Shown piece after piece: positions 8,009 through 14,297 of a DNA stretch of 17,980 nucleotides. The stretch's first letter is position 1. Every line of letters begins with the position of its first letter. Under the pieces are notes generated by a model. That model saw only the letters and a list, made by a program, of their open reading frames with translations. It searched no databases and was not told where the DNA came from. The stretch covers positions 1-17,980 of the forward strand of contig WGSQ01000021.1 in NCBI GenBank assembly GCA_014871605.1. The letters are read 5' to 3'. This DNA comes from Collinsella sp. GTDB lineage: Bacteria; Actinomycetota; Coriobacteriia; Coriobacteriales; Coriobacteriaceae. Made by a program: the position numbers and the translations under genes.

Positions 8009-8605
8009 ATGGATAAGGTTGAGCTGCGGCGGGCGGTGATTGCCCGGCGCAATGCTCTTGATTTGGATGTGCGGGCGGCAAAGTCCGCCGCTATCTGCGC
8101 GCGGCTTGTTGAGCTGATGGAGTCCAGCGGCACTGCGGGCCAGCACACCGTTGCCGTCTATGCCGACATGGGTTCCGAGGTCGACCCAGCCGCGTTTGCC
8201 GCTGCGGCCGCCAAACGCGGCTGGCGCGTAGCCTATCCGTGCATGCTCTCGGCAACAGACGCCATGGCTTGTGGCCAGCGCATGTGCATGCGGGCAGTCT
8301 CTGCCGGCGATGCGTCCGAGGCCCCGTTTATCGCTCATCCCACGCGGGCCTTCGCGGCTACGGACATCGACAGCAGCCGCTTTCCTATCGTGTCTGCCGC
8401 AGCACTCGACATGATCGTCGTGCCGCTCGTAGCTTTCGACCGCACCGGCGCGCGCCTGGGCTACGGCGGAGGCTGCTACGACCGCTACCTGCCCATGCTC
8501 TCGCCCGCATGCCAAATCGTCGGCATCGCCTTTGACGAGCAACGCGTCGGCCACGTTCCCACCGATGCGCACGACCTGCCGCTGTCCCACATCGTCAGCG
8601 CCTAG
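8009..8605 (+). CDS. 5-formyltetrahydrofolate cyclo-ligase
   Basis: This 198-residue enzyme converts 5-formyltetrahydrofolate to 5,10-methenyltetrahydrofolate using ATP, returning the storage folate to one-carbon metabolism. The C-terminal signature LGYGGGCYDRYL (150-161) is diagnostic, with the preceding LDMIVVPLVAFDRTGARLG, and the basic N-terminus KVELRRAVIARR is typical of the family. Length is normal for bacterial members (about 180-200). ATG at 8009 was chosen because GATGAGG lies five bases upstream and the N-terminal basic helix begins immediately; the upstream TTG at 7982 falls inside a hairpin. The gene is a single transcription unit that converges on the AbiEi-like gene. Confidence 0.92.
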   Translation: MDKVELRRAVIARRNALDLDVRAAKSAAICARLVELMESSGTAGQHTVAVYADMGSEVDPAAFAAAAAKRGWRVAYPCMLSATDAMACGQRMCMRAVSAGDASEAPFIAHPTRAFAATDIDSSRFPIVSAAALDMIVVPLVAFDRTGARLGYGGGCYDRYLPMLSPACQIVGIAFDEQRVGHVPTDAHDLPLSHIVSA

Positions 8606-8629
8606 CCGCCGCTGTATCGCACCCGCAAG

Positions 8630-8748
8630 ATGAGCGTGGAAAATCTCCCACTTTGAGCCCCCTTACGAGCTAATAACGGGAGATTATCCACGCTCATTCA
8701 ACAAGCGTCCGAAAATCCACGCTCGTCCGTCCGATTTTCCACGCTTGT
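8630..8748. repeat. GAGCGTGGA palindromic repeat block, copy 2
   Basis: The arms ATGAGCGTGGAAAATCTCCC (from 8630) and GGGAGATTATCCACGCTCAT (8678-8697) form a 20-bp hairpin with one mismatch and a loop containing TTTGAGCC. Two further reverse units follow at 8706-8726 (CGTCCGAAAATCCACGCTCG) and 8728-8748. The block fills the gap between the convergent genes ending at 8605 and 8773. Confidence 0.9.
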
Positions 8749-8772
8749 GCAGCCAAACGCTCTGCAACTGCC

Positions 8773-9735
8773 TCAGCACGCACGCGGCACGCCGGCGACC
8801 TTGAGCTTGCGATCGAGCTTTGTCGGATCCCTTAGATCATCCCAGCACAAGCGCACAATCTTGCAGTTATCAAGCAGCGAAAGTCTCGACTCGCGCTGGC
8901 GCTCATCGAACTGCGCCTTCGCGAGCTTGCCCTCCTCCGCCGCCTTCTCGCTTTTAACGAATCCGTCGAACTCCCCGATAATCAGCCGGTCGCCCACGCG
9001 CCACAAGTAGTCGACGCGATACGGTCGTCCCGGCTCAACCGGGTCGAACAGCTCAACTTGCAGCTCCGGCGTCTGCCAACCGCGCTCGATCATCAGGGCA
9101 CGCGCCTTGGACTCGCCGCCACTTTCCGACAGCCCATCGGCACATCGTGCAACCCTGCGCGCCGTCACAACGCCGCGACGATTCAGACCAAGCTTGTCGA
9201 CAGTCTCAACGAGATGCTCCTTCGACAAAAGTTGCTCATGGAGCGCCGAATCCGCGATGATCAGTCCCTCGACAAACGATGCATCGACCAAGCAATCCGT
9301 AATCGTTTGATCGATATCGGTTACGGCGATATCCATCTGGGTGGCACGTGTTTGACGAGCATAGCGATGACGAATGACCTGAGAGCCCGGCGTCGTCGAT
9401 TGGGCCGGCATCGCGGCGATATGGATGTGCGTCAAATTGGCATGCGAAACCGAAAAGCCATAGATAACAGCCGCCGTATAGGAGCAAAATGTCCAGTCGG
9501 GGTGCTTTTGCGCAAGCGCCCGCACCCGATGCAGATAACGCTGCCGAAACTTGAGCTCGGACCAGTATTCCGGACGCGCATACAGCCCCGGCATGACCGC
9601 TTCGAGACTTCCCGCCTCCGCCCGCCGCTGAATCTGCTTTGCCTCCGCCGCCGTGCGCGCGTACACGCAGCTCATCTGCTGTTCGCATGCTTTAATGTGA
9701 CTTGCAAGCCTTTGATTCGCCGTCATGTTTCCCAT
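8773..9735 (-). CDS. AbiEi-like antitoxin/regulator with a C-terminal DUF559/PD-(D/E)XK-like domain
   Basis: The 320-residue product resembles actinobacterial proteins annotated as AbiEi-type antitoxin-domain or DUF559 proteins. Residues 1-60 look like the AbiEi helix-turn-helix segment (RRAEAGSLEAVMPGLYARPEYW), and 62-155 match the middle domain (HPDWTFCSYTAAVIYG, DIAVTDIDQTITDCLV). The C-terminal third looks like a restriction-endonuclease fold: ESGGESKAR (204-212), YRVDYLW with D242, and the E-x-D pair in IIGEFDGFVK (E255, D257). Whether it still cuts DNA is unknown. The ATG at 9735-9733 has GGGAGG four bases upstream, so I preferred it to the GTG at 9798. No AbiEii-type nucleotidyltransferase toxin is encoded next to it, so it is an orphan here. 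Two CTGACCAAAT repeats upstream may be its operators. Confidence 0.7.
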   Translation of the reverse strand: MGNMTANQRLASHIKACEQQMSCVYARTAAEAKQIQRRAEAGSLEAVMPGLYARPEYWSELKFRQRYLHRVRALAQKHPDWTFCSYTAAVIYGFSVSHANLTHIHIAAMPAQSTTPGSQVIRHRYARQTRATQMDIAVTDIDQTITDCLVDASFVEGLIIADSALHEQLLSKEHLVETVDKLGLNRRGVVTARRVARCADGLSESGGESKARALMIERGWQTPELQVELFDPVEPGRPYRVDYLWRVGDRLIIGEFDGFVKSEKAAEEGKLAKAQFDERQRESRLSLLDNCKIVRLCWDDLRDPTKLDRKLKVAGVPRAC

Positions 9736-9790
9736 GTCGCCTCCCAAATCTTGGAACGGCGCAAACGTACCAGACGGTTTCATGCGAAGT

Positions 9791-9822
9791 CTGACCAAAT
9801 ACCGTCCAGGCGCTGACCAAAT
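9791..9822. promoter_or_regulatory. CTGACCAAAT direct repeats upstream of the AbiEi-like gene
   Basis: CTGACCAAAT occurs at 9791-9800 and again at 9813-9822, a period of 22 bp or about two helical turns. ACCGTC-type elements lie beside both copies (ACCGTC at 9801, and its complement GACGGT at about 9828). They are 56-87 bp upstream of the start at 9735 and could be an autoregulatory operator, as AbiEi antitoxins bind repeats in their own promoter. No clear -35/-10 pair is visible. Confidence 0.4.
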
Positions 9823-9844
9823 GCTTGACGGTTTTGGACGTTTT

Positions 9845-10018
9845 AGGCTGATGTCTTATATCTGCAGGTAGGGCGGTTGTCGAGAGGTCCCTGTCTCCAC
9901 ATTTTGAGGCCTTGGTCCATCGGATTATCAGAAAGAAAAACCCGTCGAGATTCAAGACTACGCCAAATGCGACTTTGCCTCTGCACGCACCGTCGCTTAG
10001 CCGAGCCATCGGCATCTA
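9845..10018 (+). other. Noncoding stretch with a possible decayed gene fragment
   Basis: The gene-free interval 9736-10178 contains the repeats described separately plus this segment. Read on the plus strand, one frame gives AVVERSLSPHFEALVHRIIR up to an A-rich tract near 9933-9938. After a one-base shift, a second frame gives EKPVEIQDYAKCDFASARTV and a TAG. Together these look like the last 50 or so residues of a former protein, but no family is recognisable and chance cannot be excluded. Confidence 0.2.
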
Positions 10019-10030
10019 CATGCCTAAAAA

Positions 10031-10149
10031 ATGAGCGTGGATAATCTCCCGTTTTGAGCCTAGTTTCAAGCCAAAAGTGGGAGATTATCCACGCTCGATT
10101 TGTAAATGTCCGAAAATCCACGCTCGTCCGTCCGGATATCCACGCTCGT
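10031..10149. repeat. GAGCGTGGA palindromic repeat block, copy 3
   Basis: ATGAGCGTGGATAATCTCCC (10031-10050) faces GGGAGATTATCCACGCTC (10080-10097) as an exact 18-bp inverted match, with a loop region containing TTTGAGCC as in copy 2. Reverse units follow at 10107-10127 (TGTCCGAAAATCCACGCTCG) and 10129-10149. The order hairpin, reverse unit, reverse unit is the same as in copy 2. It lies downstream of metA and upstream of the AbiEi-like gene. Confidence 0.9.
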
Positions 10150-10178
10150 CACGCCGCCGGCACAGCAGCAGCCGTAGC

Positions 10179-11105
10179 CTAATGCTCCTCGCCGGCGCGG
10201 GCCAGGTCGTAGGGCGTGGTCTGGTAGACGTAGTAGTTGAGCCAGTTGGTGTAGAGCAACTGAGCCTGGCTGCGCCAGACGTTGCGCGGCTCGGCCGTGG
10301 GGTCGTCGTTTGGGAAGTAATGCGCCGGCACCTGGGGGTTGAGTCCGCGCTTCACGTCGCGCTCGTACTCCAAGCGCAACGTGTCGGTATCGTACTCGGG
10401 ATGGCCAAAGACAAAGAAGCGACGGCTGTCGGTCGACTTGACGATGTACAGGCCCACCTCGTCGGACACGGCCACGACCTCAAGCTGCGGCTCGGCCTCC
10501 ACGTCCTCGCGGCGCACATCGGTGTTGCGCGAATGCACGGCATAGAAACGGTCGTCAAAGCCGCGGACCAGCGGGCTTTGCGGCTTCACCAGATAATGCT
10601 CGAACACGCCACTCGCCTTTGCCGGCAGGTCGTACTTCTGGATACCGTAATGATGGTAGAGCCCCGCCTGCGCGCCCCAACAAATGTGCAGCGTAGAGTG
10701 CACGTGCGTGGTGGACCAATCCATGATCTGGCAGAGCTCGGGCCAGTAGTCGACCTCCTCGAACGGCATCTGTTCCACCGGCGCGCCCGTGATGATCAGG
10801 CCGTCGTAGTGGATGTCGCGGATGTCGTCGAACGTGCGGTAGAACGTCTCCAGGTGGCCGGCGCTCACGTGCGTGGCCTCGTGCGTCTTGGTGCGCAGCA
10901 GGTCCACCTCCACCTGCAGCGGCGTGTTGGAGAGCTTGCGCATGATCTGCGTCTCGGTGGCGATCTTAGTGGGCATGAGGTTGAGGATGAGCACGCGCAG
11001 CGGACGGATGTCCTGGTGCAGCGCGCGGTACTCGGTCATGACAAAGATGTTCTCGCTCTCGAGCTGCGCGGCGGCAGGGAGGGCGTCGGGGATGCGAATG
11101 GGCAT
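10179..11105 (-). CDS. metA: MetA homoserine O-acyltransferase, predicted acetyltransferase
   Basis: The 308-residue protein is a full-length MetA-family enzyme that acylates L-homoserine at the start of methionine synthesis, in the cytoplasm. The nucleophile lies in HICWGAQAGLY (C142) and the rest of the catalytic set in FGHPEYD (H235, E237). TGAPVEQMPFEEVDYW places glutamate at position 111. In characterised MetA enzymes, E111 favours acetyl-CoA (as in Bacillus cereus) and G111 favours succinyl-CoA (as in E. coli), so acetyl transfer is predicted. TAAGGAG lies five bases before the ATG at 11105. It is transcribed alone, divergent from the dehydrogenase gene. I see no S-adenosylmethionine riboswitch in the 210-bp region upstream, so its control is unclear. 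Confidence 0.95.
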   Translation of the reverse strand: MPIRIPDALPAAAQLESENIFVMTEYRALHQDIRPLRVLILNLMPTKIATETQIMRKLSNTPLQVEVDLLRTKTHEATHVSAGHLETFYRTFDDIRDIHYDGLIITGAPVEQMPFEEVDYWPELCQIMDWSTTHVHSTLHICWGAQAGLYHHYGIQKYDLPAKASGVFEHYLVKPQSPLVRGFDDRFYAVHSRNTDVRREDVEAEPQLEVVAVSDEVGLYIVKSTDSRRFFVFGHPEYDTDTLRLEYERDVKRGLNPQVPAHYFPNDDPTAEPRNVWRSQAQLLYTNWLNYYVYQTTPYDLARAGEEH

Positions 11106-11272
11106 GGATGCTCCTTACGAGTCAGTTGCAGCTATGGTACAACGACCGGCCCCATCCGCGCGAGCGCATCGCCCAGCGATGCCGTCAGCGGCCCAAATCA
11201 CTCCAAAAGTAGAGATTAAGGCATGCCCAAAAATCTATGGCGCTTTAGCCTAGCAAAGTGACGGCTGGAGGC

Positions 11273-11278
11273 TACAAT
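11273..11278 (+). promoter_or_regulatory. Possible -10 box of the dehydrogenase gene
   Basis: TACAAT at 11273-11278 lies 37 bp before the ATG at 11316 and matches the -10 consensus at five of six positions. No convincing -35 hexamer is present at 16-18 bp spacing, so this is only a candidate. Confidence 0.3.
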
Positions 11279-11315
11279 GGTTCGACGCGAAAAACTCGGC
11301 CGAAAGGATACATAT

Positions 11316-12293
11316 ATGTACCAGACGCGTAAGATCGGTGTGGTCGGCCAGGGCCACGTAGGAGCACATGTCGCCAACAGCCTGCTCATGCAGGGCATTG
11401 CCGATGAGCTGTACCTGTGCGATATCAACGAGGCCAAGGTGACGTCCGAAGTCCAGGACCTGCGCGACTCCCTTTCGTTTGTCCCGTACAACACCAAGAT
11501 CGTCAACTGCTACGACCACTACGAGGAGCTTGCCTGCTGCGACGTCATCGTCAACGCCGCCGGCAAGGTCGCGCTGGCCGCCGGCAACCGCGACGGCGAG
11601 CTGTTCTTTACCACCGACGCCGCCCGCACCTTTGCCAAGCGCATCGTCGACGCCGGCTTTGACGGCATCTTCGTGAGCATCTCCAACCCCTGCGACGTCG
11701 TGTGCACCGAGCTGTGGCACCTGACCGGCTACGATCCCAAGAAGATCATCGGCTCGGGCTGCGGCCTGGACTCCGCCCGCCTGCGCACCGAGATCTCCAA
11801 GAAGGTCGGCGTGAGCCCCAAGTCCATCGACGCCTACATGATCGGCGAGCACGGCTTTAGTCAGCTTGCCGCCTTTAAGGCCGCAACCATCGCCGGCAAG
11901 AGCCTCAACGAACTTCAAGCCGAGAACCCCGACAAGTATGCCTTCGACCACATGGAGATCGAGGAGCTCGCGCGCAAGGGCGGCTATGTAACCTACCAGG
12001 GCAAGCAGTGCACCGAGTACGCCGTCGCCAACTCCGCCGCGCGCGTCTGCGCCGCCGTGCTGCACAACGAGCACGCCGTGCTTTCGGCCTCTACGCTTAT
12101 GACCGGACAGTATGGCGAGGAGGGCATCTTCACCTCCCTGCCGTGCGTGATCGGTGCCGAGGGCGTCGAGGAGGTCTACACGCTGGACCTGTCCGAGCAC
12201 GAGCTCGAGGGCTTCCACAAGAGCTGCCAGCACATCCGCGACAACATCGCCCAACTCGACTGGTGGGATGCCGAGGCCTACGACGCGAAGTAG
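11316..12293 (+). CDS. L-lactate/L-2-hydroxyisocaproate dehydrogenase-like NAD oxidoreductase
   Basis: This 325-residue protein belongs to the lactate/malate dehydrogenase family and should reduce 2-oxoacids with NADH in the cytoplasm. It has the Rossmann motif GVVGQGHVG (8-16), D36 for NAD specificity, N124 in SISNPCDV, D152 and R155 in LDSARLR, and catalytic H179 in IGEHGFSQ. The substrate loop (AAGKVALAAGNRDGELFF, 81-98) differs from classical lactate dehydrogenases. Together with IEELARKGGYVTYQGK (215-230), it resembles lactobacillar L-2-hydroxyisocaproate dehydrogenase. It may therefore act on branched or larger 2-oxoacids from amino-acid breakdown, although lactate formation cannot be excluded. 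The start at 11316 has GAAAGGA seven bases upstream; the in-frame ATG at 11277 overlaps the candidate promoter. It forms a single unit closed by a strong terminator. Confidence 0.85.
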   Translation: MYQTRKIGVVGQGHVGAHVANSLLMQGIADELYLCDINEAKVTSEVQDLRDSLSFVPYNTKIVNCYDHYEELACCDVIVNAAGKVALAAGNRDGELFFTTDAARTFAKRIVDAGFDGIFVSISNPCDVVCTELWHLTGYDPKKIIGSGCGLDSARLRTEISKKVGVSPKSIDAYMIGEHGFSQLAAFKAATIAGKSLNELQAENPDKYAFDHMEIEELARKGGYVTYQGKQCTEYAVANSAARVCAAVLHNEHAVLSASTLMTGQYGEEGIFTSLPCVIGAEGVEEVYTLDLSEHELEGFHKSCQHIRDNIAQLDWWDAEAYDAK

Positions 12294-12334
12294 GCCGCCG
12301 GCTGCCGCAACCTTGCGAATCTATGCGCGATACT

Positions 12335-12377
12335 AAGCGGGCCGCGCCGGAAACCCACCGGCGCGGCCCGCTTTTTT
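12335..12377 (+). terminator. Rho-independent terminator after the dehydrogenase gene
   Basis: AAGCGGGCCGCGCCGG (12335-12350) and CCGGCGCGGCCCGCTT (12358-12373) form a perfect 16-bp stem with a seven-base loop, followed by a T-run to 12377. The left AA also makes it plausible on the other strand for the convergent deglycase gene ending at 12427. Confidence 0.95.
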
Positions 12378-12426
12378 GACTCACGCAGTGCCCCTGCGAA
12401 TCGAAGGTGAATACTTTTCCCGTTAC

Positions 12427-13395
12427 TTAGTACTGCTCGATGCCCATGTAGCGACGAATCTCAGGGCTGTGGTCGAACACCTTTCCGCGGGCGGCGCGCA
12501 GCTCGCAGCTCATGTTGTAGAAGAAGATCGGCTCCAGGTACGAACGCACGCTGGCGGGCACCTCGCCCACGCCGTACTCGAGTGCATCGAGCACCATTAC
12601 CGTATCGGTATGCGTGTTGAGGAACGCCAGCGCGCGCTCCTCCATGGGGCGGCACTCGCCCGATCCGAGCTGCACAAAGTAGAACACGCCGGGCTCGGTG
12701 GCCTCGAAGGGGCCGTGGAAGTACTCGCCGGAGTGGATGTAGCAGCAGTGCTGCCACTGCATCTCCATGAGCGAGCAGATGGCCATGGCATAGGTCTGGC
12801 TAAAGTTGGGGCCGGAACCAAGGATATAGAAGAACTTGTGCTGCTGGCAGAGCTCGGCAAAGCGATCGCCCAGCTCGGCGTTGACCTTCTCGCGGGCGGC
12901 GGGCAGCAGCGCATCCATCTGCTTGAGGCCCTCGTACATGTCAGCGAGTGCCTCGTAGCCTTCCTGCTGGTCGAGCAGCTCGGCGGCGATCAGAGCGCCG
13001 ATGCCCTGCGGCACCTCGACCTGTGACACGCCCTCGCCCCACGGATAGACCCAGGTGGTCCACTTGCCGTTATCGATCTTGGAGCCCTCGCAGTCGGTGA
13101 GGGCAACGACCTCGGCGCCGGCAGCCAGCGCCATCTCGCAGCCGTCGACGACCTCCTGCGTGTTGCCGCTGTGGCTGCAGGCAATAACGAGCGACTTCTC
13201 GCCAAGGCTCTTGGGGGCCATCAGGCAAAACTCGCGTGCAGTGTAGACCGTCGAGGTAAACGTGGTGGCCTCGCGCTTGAGCAGCTCGTTAGCCGGCATC
13301 AGGTCGATCATCGAACCGCCGCAAGCGATCCAAAAGACGTTCTCAATCTTGCCCTTGCGCTCGATGATTTCCTGAACCAGATCATGTGCGTTCAT
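12427..13395 (-). CDS. SIS-domain sugar-phosphate deglycase, FrlB-like
   Basis: The 322-residue protein has two SIS (sugar isomerase) domains. The first shows ACGGS (24-28) and SHSGNTQE (74-81), the second GSGPNFSQ (193-200). The C-terminal part, HSGEYFHGPFEATEPGV (221-237) and DHSPEIRRY (308-316), resembles E. coli FrlB, which splits fructoselysine 6-phosphate into glucose 6-phosphate and lysine. E224 in the SGE motif is the probable catalytic acid/base. A role in breaking down Amadori products or related amino sugars is likely, but no kinase or transporter of such a pathway lies within the window, so the substrate is open. AAGGAGG precedes the ATG at 13395 by about nine bases. The gene follows the GntR regulator and has its own promoter flanked by probable operators. 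Alternatives are other GlmS-like or glucosaminate-type deaminases. Confidence 0.8.
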   Translation of the reverse strand: MNAHDLVQEIIERKGKIENVFWIACGGSMIDLMPANELLKREATTFTSTVYTAREFCLMAPKSLGEKSLVIACSHSGNTQEVVDGCEMALAAGAEVVALTDCEGSKIDNGKWTTWVYPWGEGVSQVEVPQGIGALIAAELLDQQEGYEALADMYEGLKQMDALLPAAREKVNAELGDRFAELCQQHKFFYILGSGPNFSQTYAMAICSLMEMQWQHCCYIHSGEYFHGPFEATEPGVFYFVQLGSGECRPMEERALAFLNTHTDTVMVLDALEYGVGEVPASVRSYLEPIFFYNMSCELRAARGKVFDHSPEIRRYMGIEQY

Positions 13396-13451
13396 CCTGG
13401 TTTTCCTCCTTGTGTGGCGGTTTTGAACGACGACAGCTCGTACCTGCGGTC

Positions 13452-13472
13452 GTTCTATGTTGTCCTATTTAT
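13452..13472. promoter_or_regulatory. Probable GntR operator, proximal copy
   Basis: GTTCTATGTTGTCCTATTTA (from 13452) is nearly identical to the site at 13514-13534, with two mismatches over 21 bp. It overlaps the -10 box of the deglycase promoter, where a bound regulator would block transcription. Confidence 0.6.
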
Positions 13473-13496
13473 AGCACGCACGACGACGCTCGTGAA
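13468..13496 (-). promoter_or_regulatory. Promoter of the FrlB-like deglycase gene
   Basis: On the minus strand, TTCACG (13496-13491) and TATAAA (13473-13468) are separated by exactly 17 bp and match the -35 and -10 consensus at four and five positions. Transcription would begin about 65 nt before the ATG at 13395. The two operator-like sites lie over and upstream of this promoter. Confidence 0.6.
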
Positions 13497-13513
13497 GTCA
13501 TTTCACCAAACTT

Positions 13514-13534
13514 GTTCTATGTTGTTCTATCTAT
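13514..13534. promoter_or_regulatory. Probable GntR operator, distal copy
   Basis: GTTCTATGTTGTTCTATCTA (from 13514) repeats the site at 13452-13472 at a distance of 62 bp. Within it GTTCTAT occurs twice with a 10-bp period. It lies just upstream of the -35 box and only six bases from the end of the gntR coding region. Confidence 0.6.
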
Positions 13535-13539
13535 GGACG

Positions 13540-14295
13540 TTAGATGTCGAACACGTAGCGCGAGCCCACGATCTTTTGGCGTCCGAGCAGCAAGGGCCGC
13601 TCGTCCGCATCGGTAAAGTACGCCTCCATATAGAAGAGCGGCTCGCCGACCGGCACCTCCAGCAGCGGGGCTGCCTGAGCATCGGCAAGCGCAATCTCCA
13701 CGGTGCAGGGGTCGGATTTGAGCGGCGCGCGGCCCGAATGCTCGGCAACGAGCGCAAAGATGGAATTGTCCGTGAGGTCCTTGTCGGCAAGCGTCTGCAG
13801 ATAGGGATGGTCGGCCAGCACGAAGGCGTTGTTCTCGAGCATGACGGGCACGCCGTCTGCCGTGCGCACGCGCTCGACAACGATGAGCTCGCAGCCGGGT
13901 TCCACCCCAAAAAACGCCGCGTCCTCGCGCGTCGCCGCAACCACCGTGCGCGATACCAGGCGCGCACCCGGCACCATGTCGTTGGCAGCGCAACCCTCGG
14001 AAAAGCTCTGAACATCACCCTTCTGGACAATCTTGCGCTTGAGCTTGGGCGCGCACACAAACGTGCCCCTCCCCTGCTGGCGGTTGAGATACCCCGCGCG
14101 CGACAGCTCCTCGATGGCGCGGCGCACGGTGATGCGTCCCACGCCGTAGTACTTCACGAGCTCCATCTCGGAAGGAATGCGCGAGCCGGCGGGGTACACA
14201 CCGCGCGCGATCTCGCCCTTTAGGTCATCCATGACCTGTTGGTACAGCGGCACGGCGGGCACGTCAGTGCGGTCGGTTTTATCGTCGAATGCCAT
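13540..14295 (-). CDS. GntR/HutC-family transcriptional regulator
   Basis: The 251-residue product has an N-terminal winged helix (about 16-84, with the signature SRIPSEMELVKYYGVGRITV and RRAIEELSRAGYL) and a C-terminal UTRA effector domain (about 95-245). HutC-type members usually bind sugar phosphates, amino sugars or related metabolites. The adjacent FrlB-like gene, with two matching sites over its promoter, makes this regulator its likely controller, with the deglycase substrate or product as inducer. The ATG at 14295 follows the recQ stop codon after two bases, and its GGAG ribosome binding site lies inside the last codons of recQ, so translation may be coupled. I infer the target from position only. 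Confidence 0.93.
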   Translation of the reverse strand: MAFDDKTDRTDVPAVPLYQQVMDDLKGEIARGVYPAGSRIPSEMELVKYYGVGRITVRRAIEELSRAGYLNRQQGRGTFVCAPKLKRKIVQKGDVQSFSEGCAANDMVPGARLVSRTVVAATREDAAFFGVEPGCELIVVERVRTADGVPVMLENNAFVLADHPYLQTLADKDLTDNSIFALVAEHSGRAPLKSDPCTVEIALADAQAAPLLEVPVGEPLFYMEAYFTDADERPLLLGRQKIVGSRYVFDI

Positions 14296-14297
14296 CG

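Noticed and set aside
7469..8590. Minus-strand 373-codon frame over the surface-protein start and the cyclo-ligase
   Set aside because: It overlaps two well-supported genes and their intergenic hairpins and has no recognisable content.
8773..9735. Complete AbiE toxin-antitoxin pair
   Set aside because: No nucleotidyltransferase (AbiEii) gene lies on either side; only the AbiEi-like part is present.
11106..11315. S-adenosylmethionine riboswitch upstream of metA
   Set aside because: I found none of the conserved core or an attenuator-type hairpin in the leader.
11250..12254. Minus-strand 334-codon frame opposite the dehydrogenase
   Set aside because: Val/Gly/Leu-rich antisense sequence without a motif, while the plus strand has every catalytic residue of the family.
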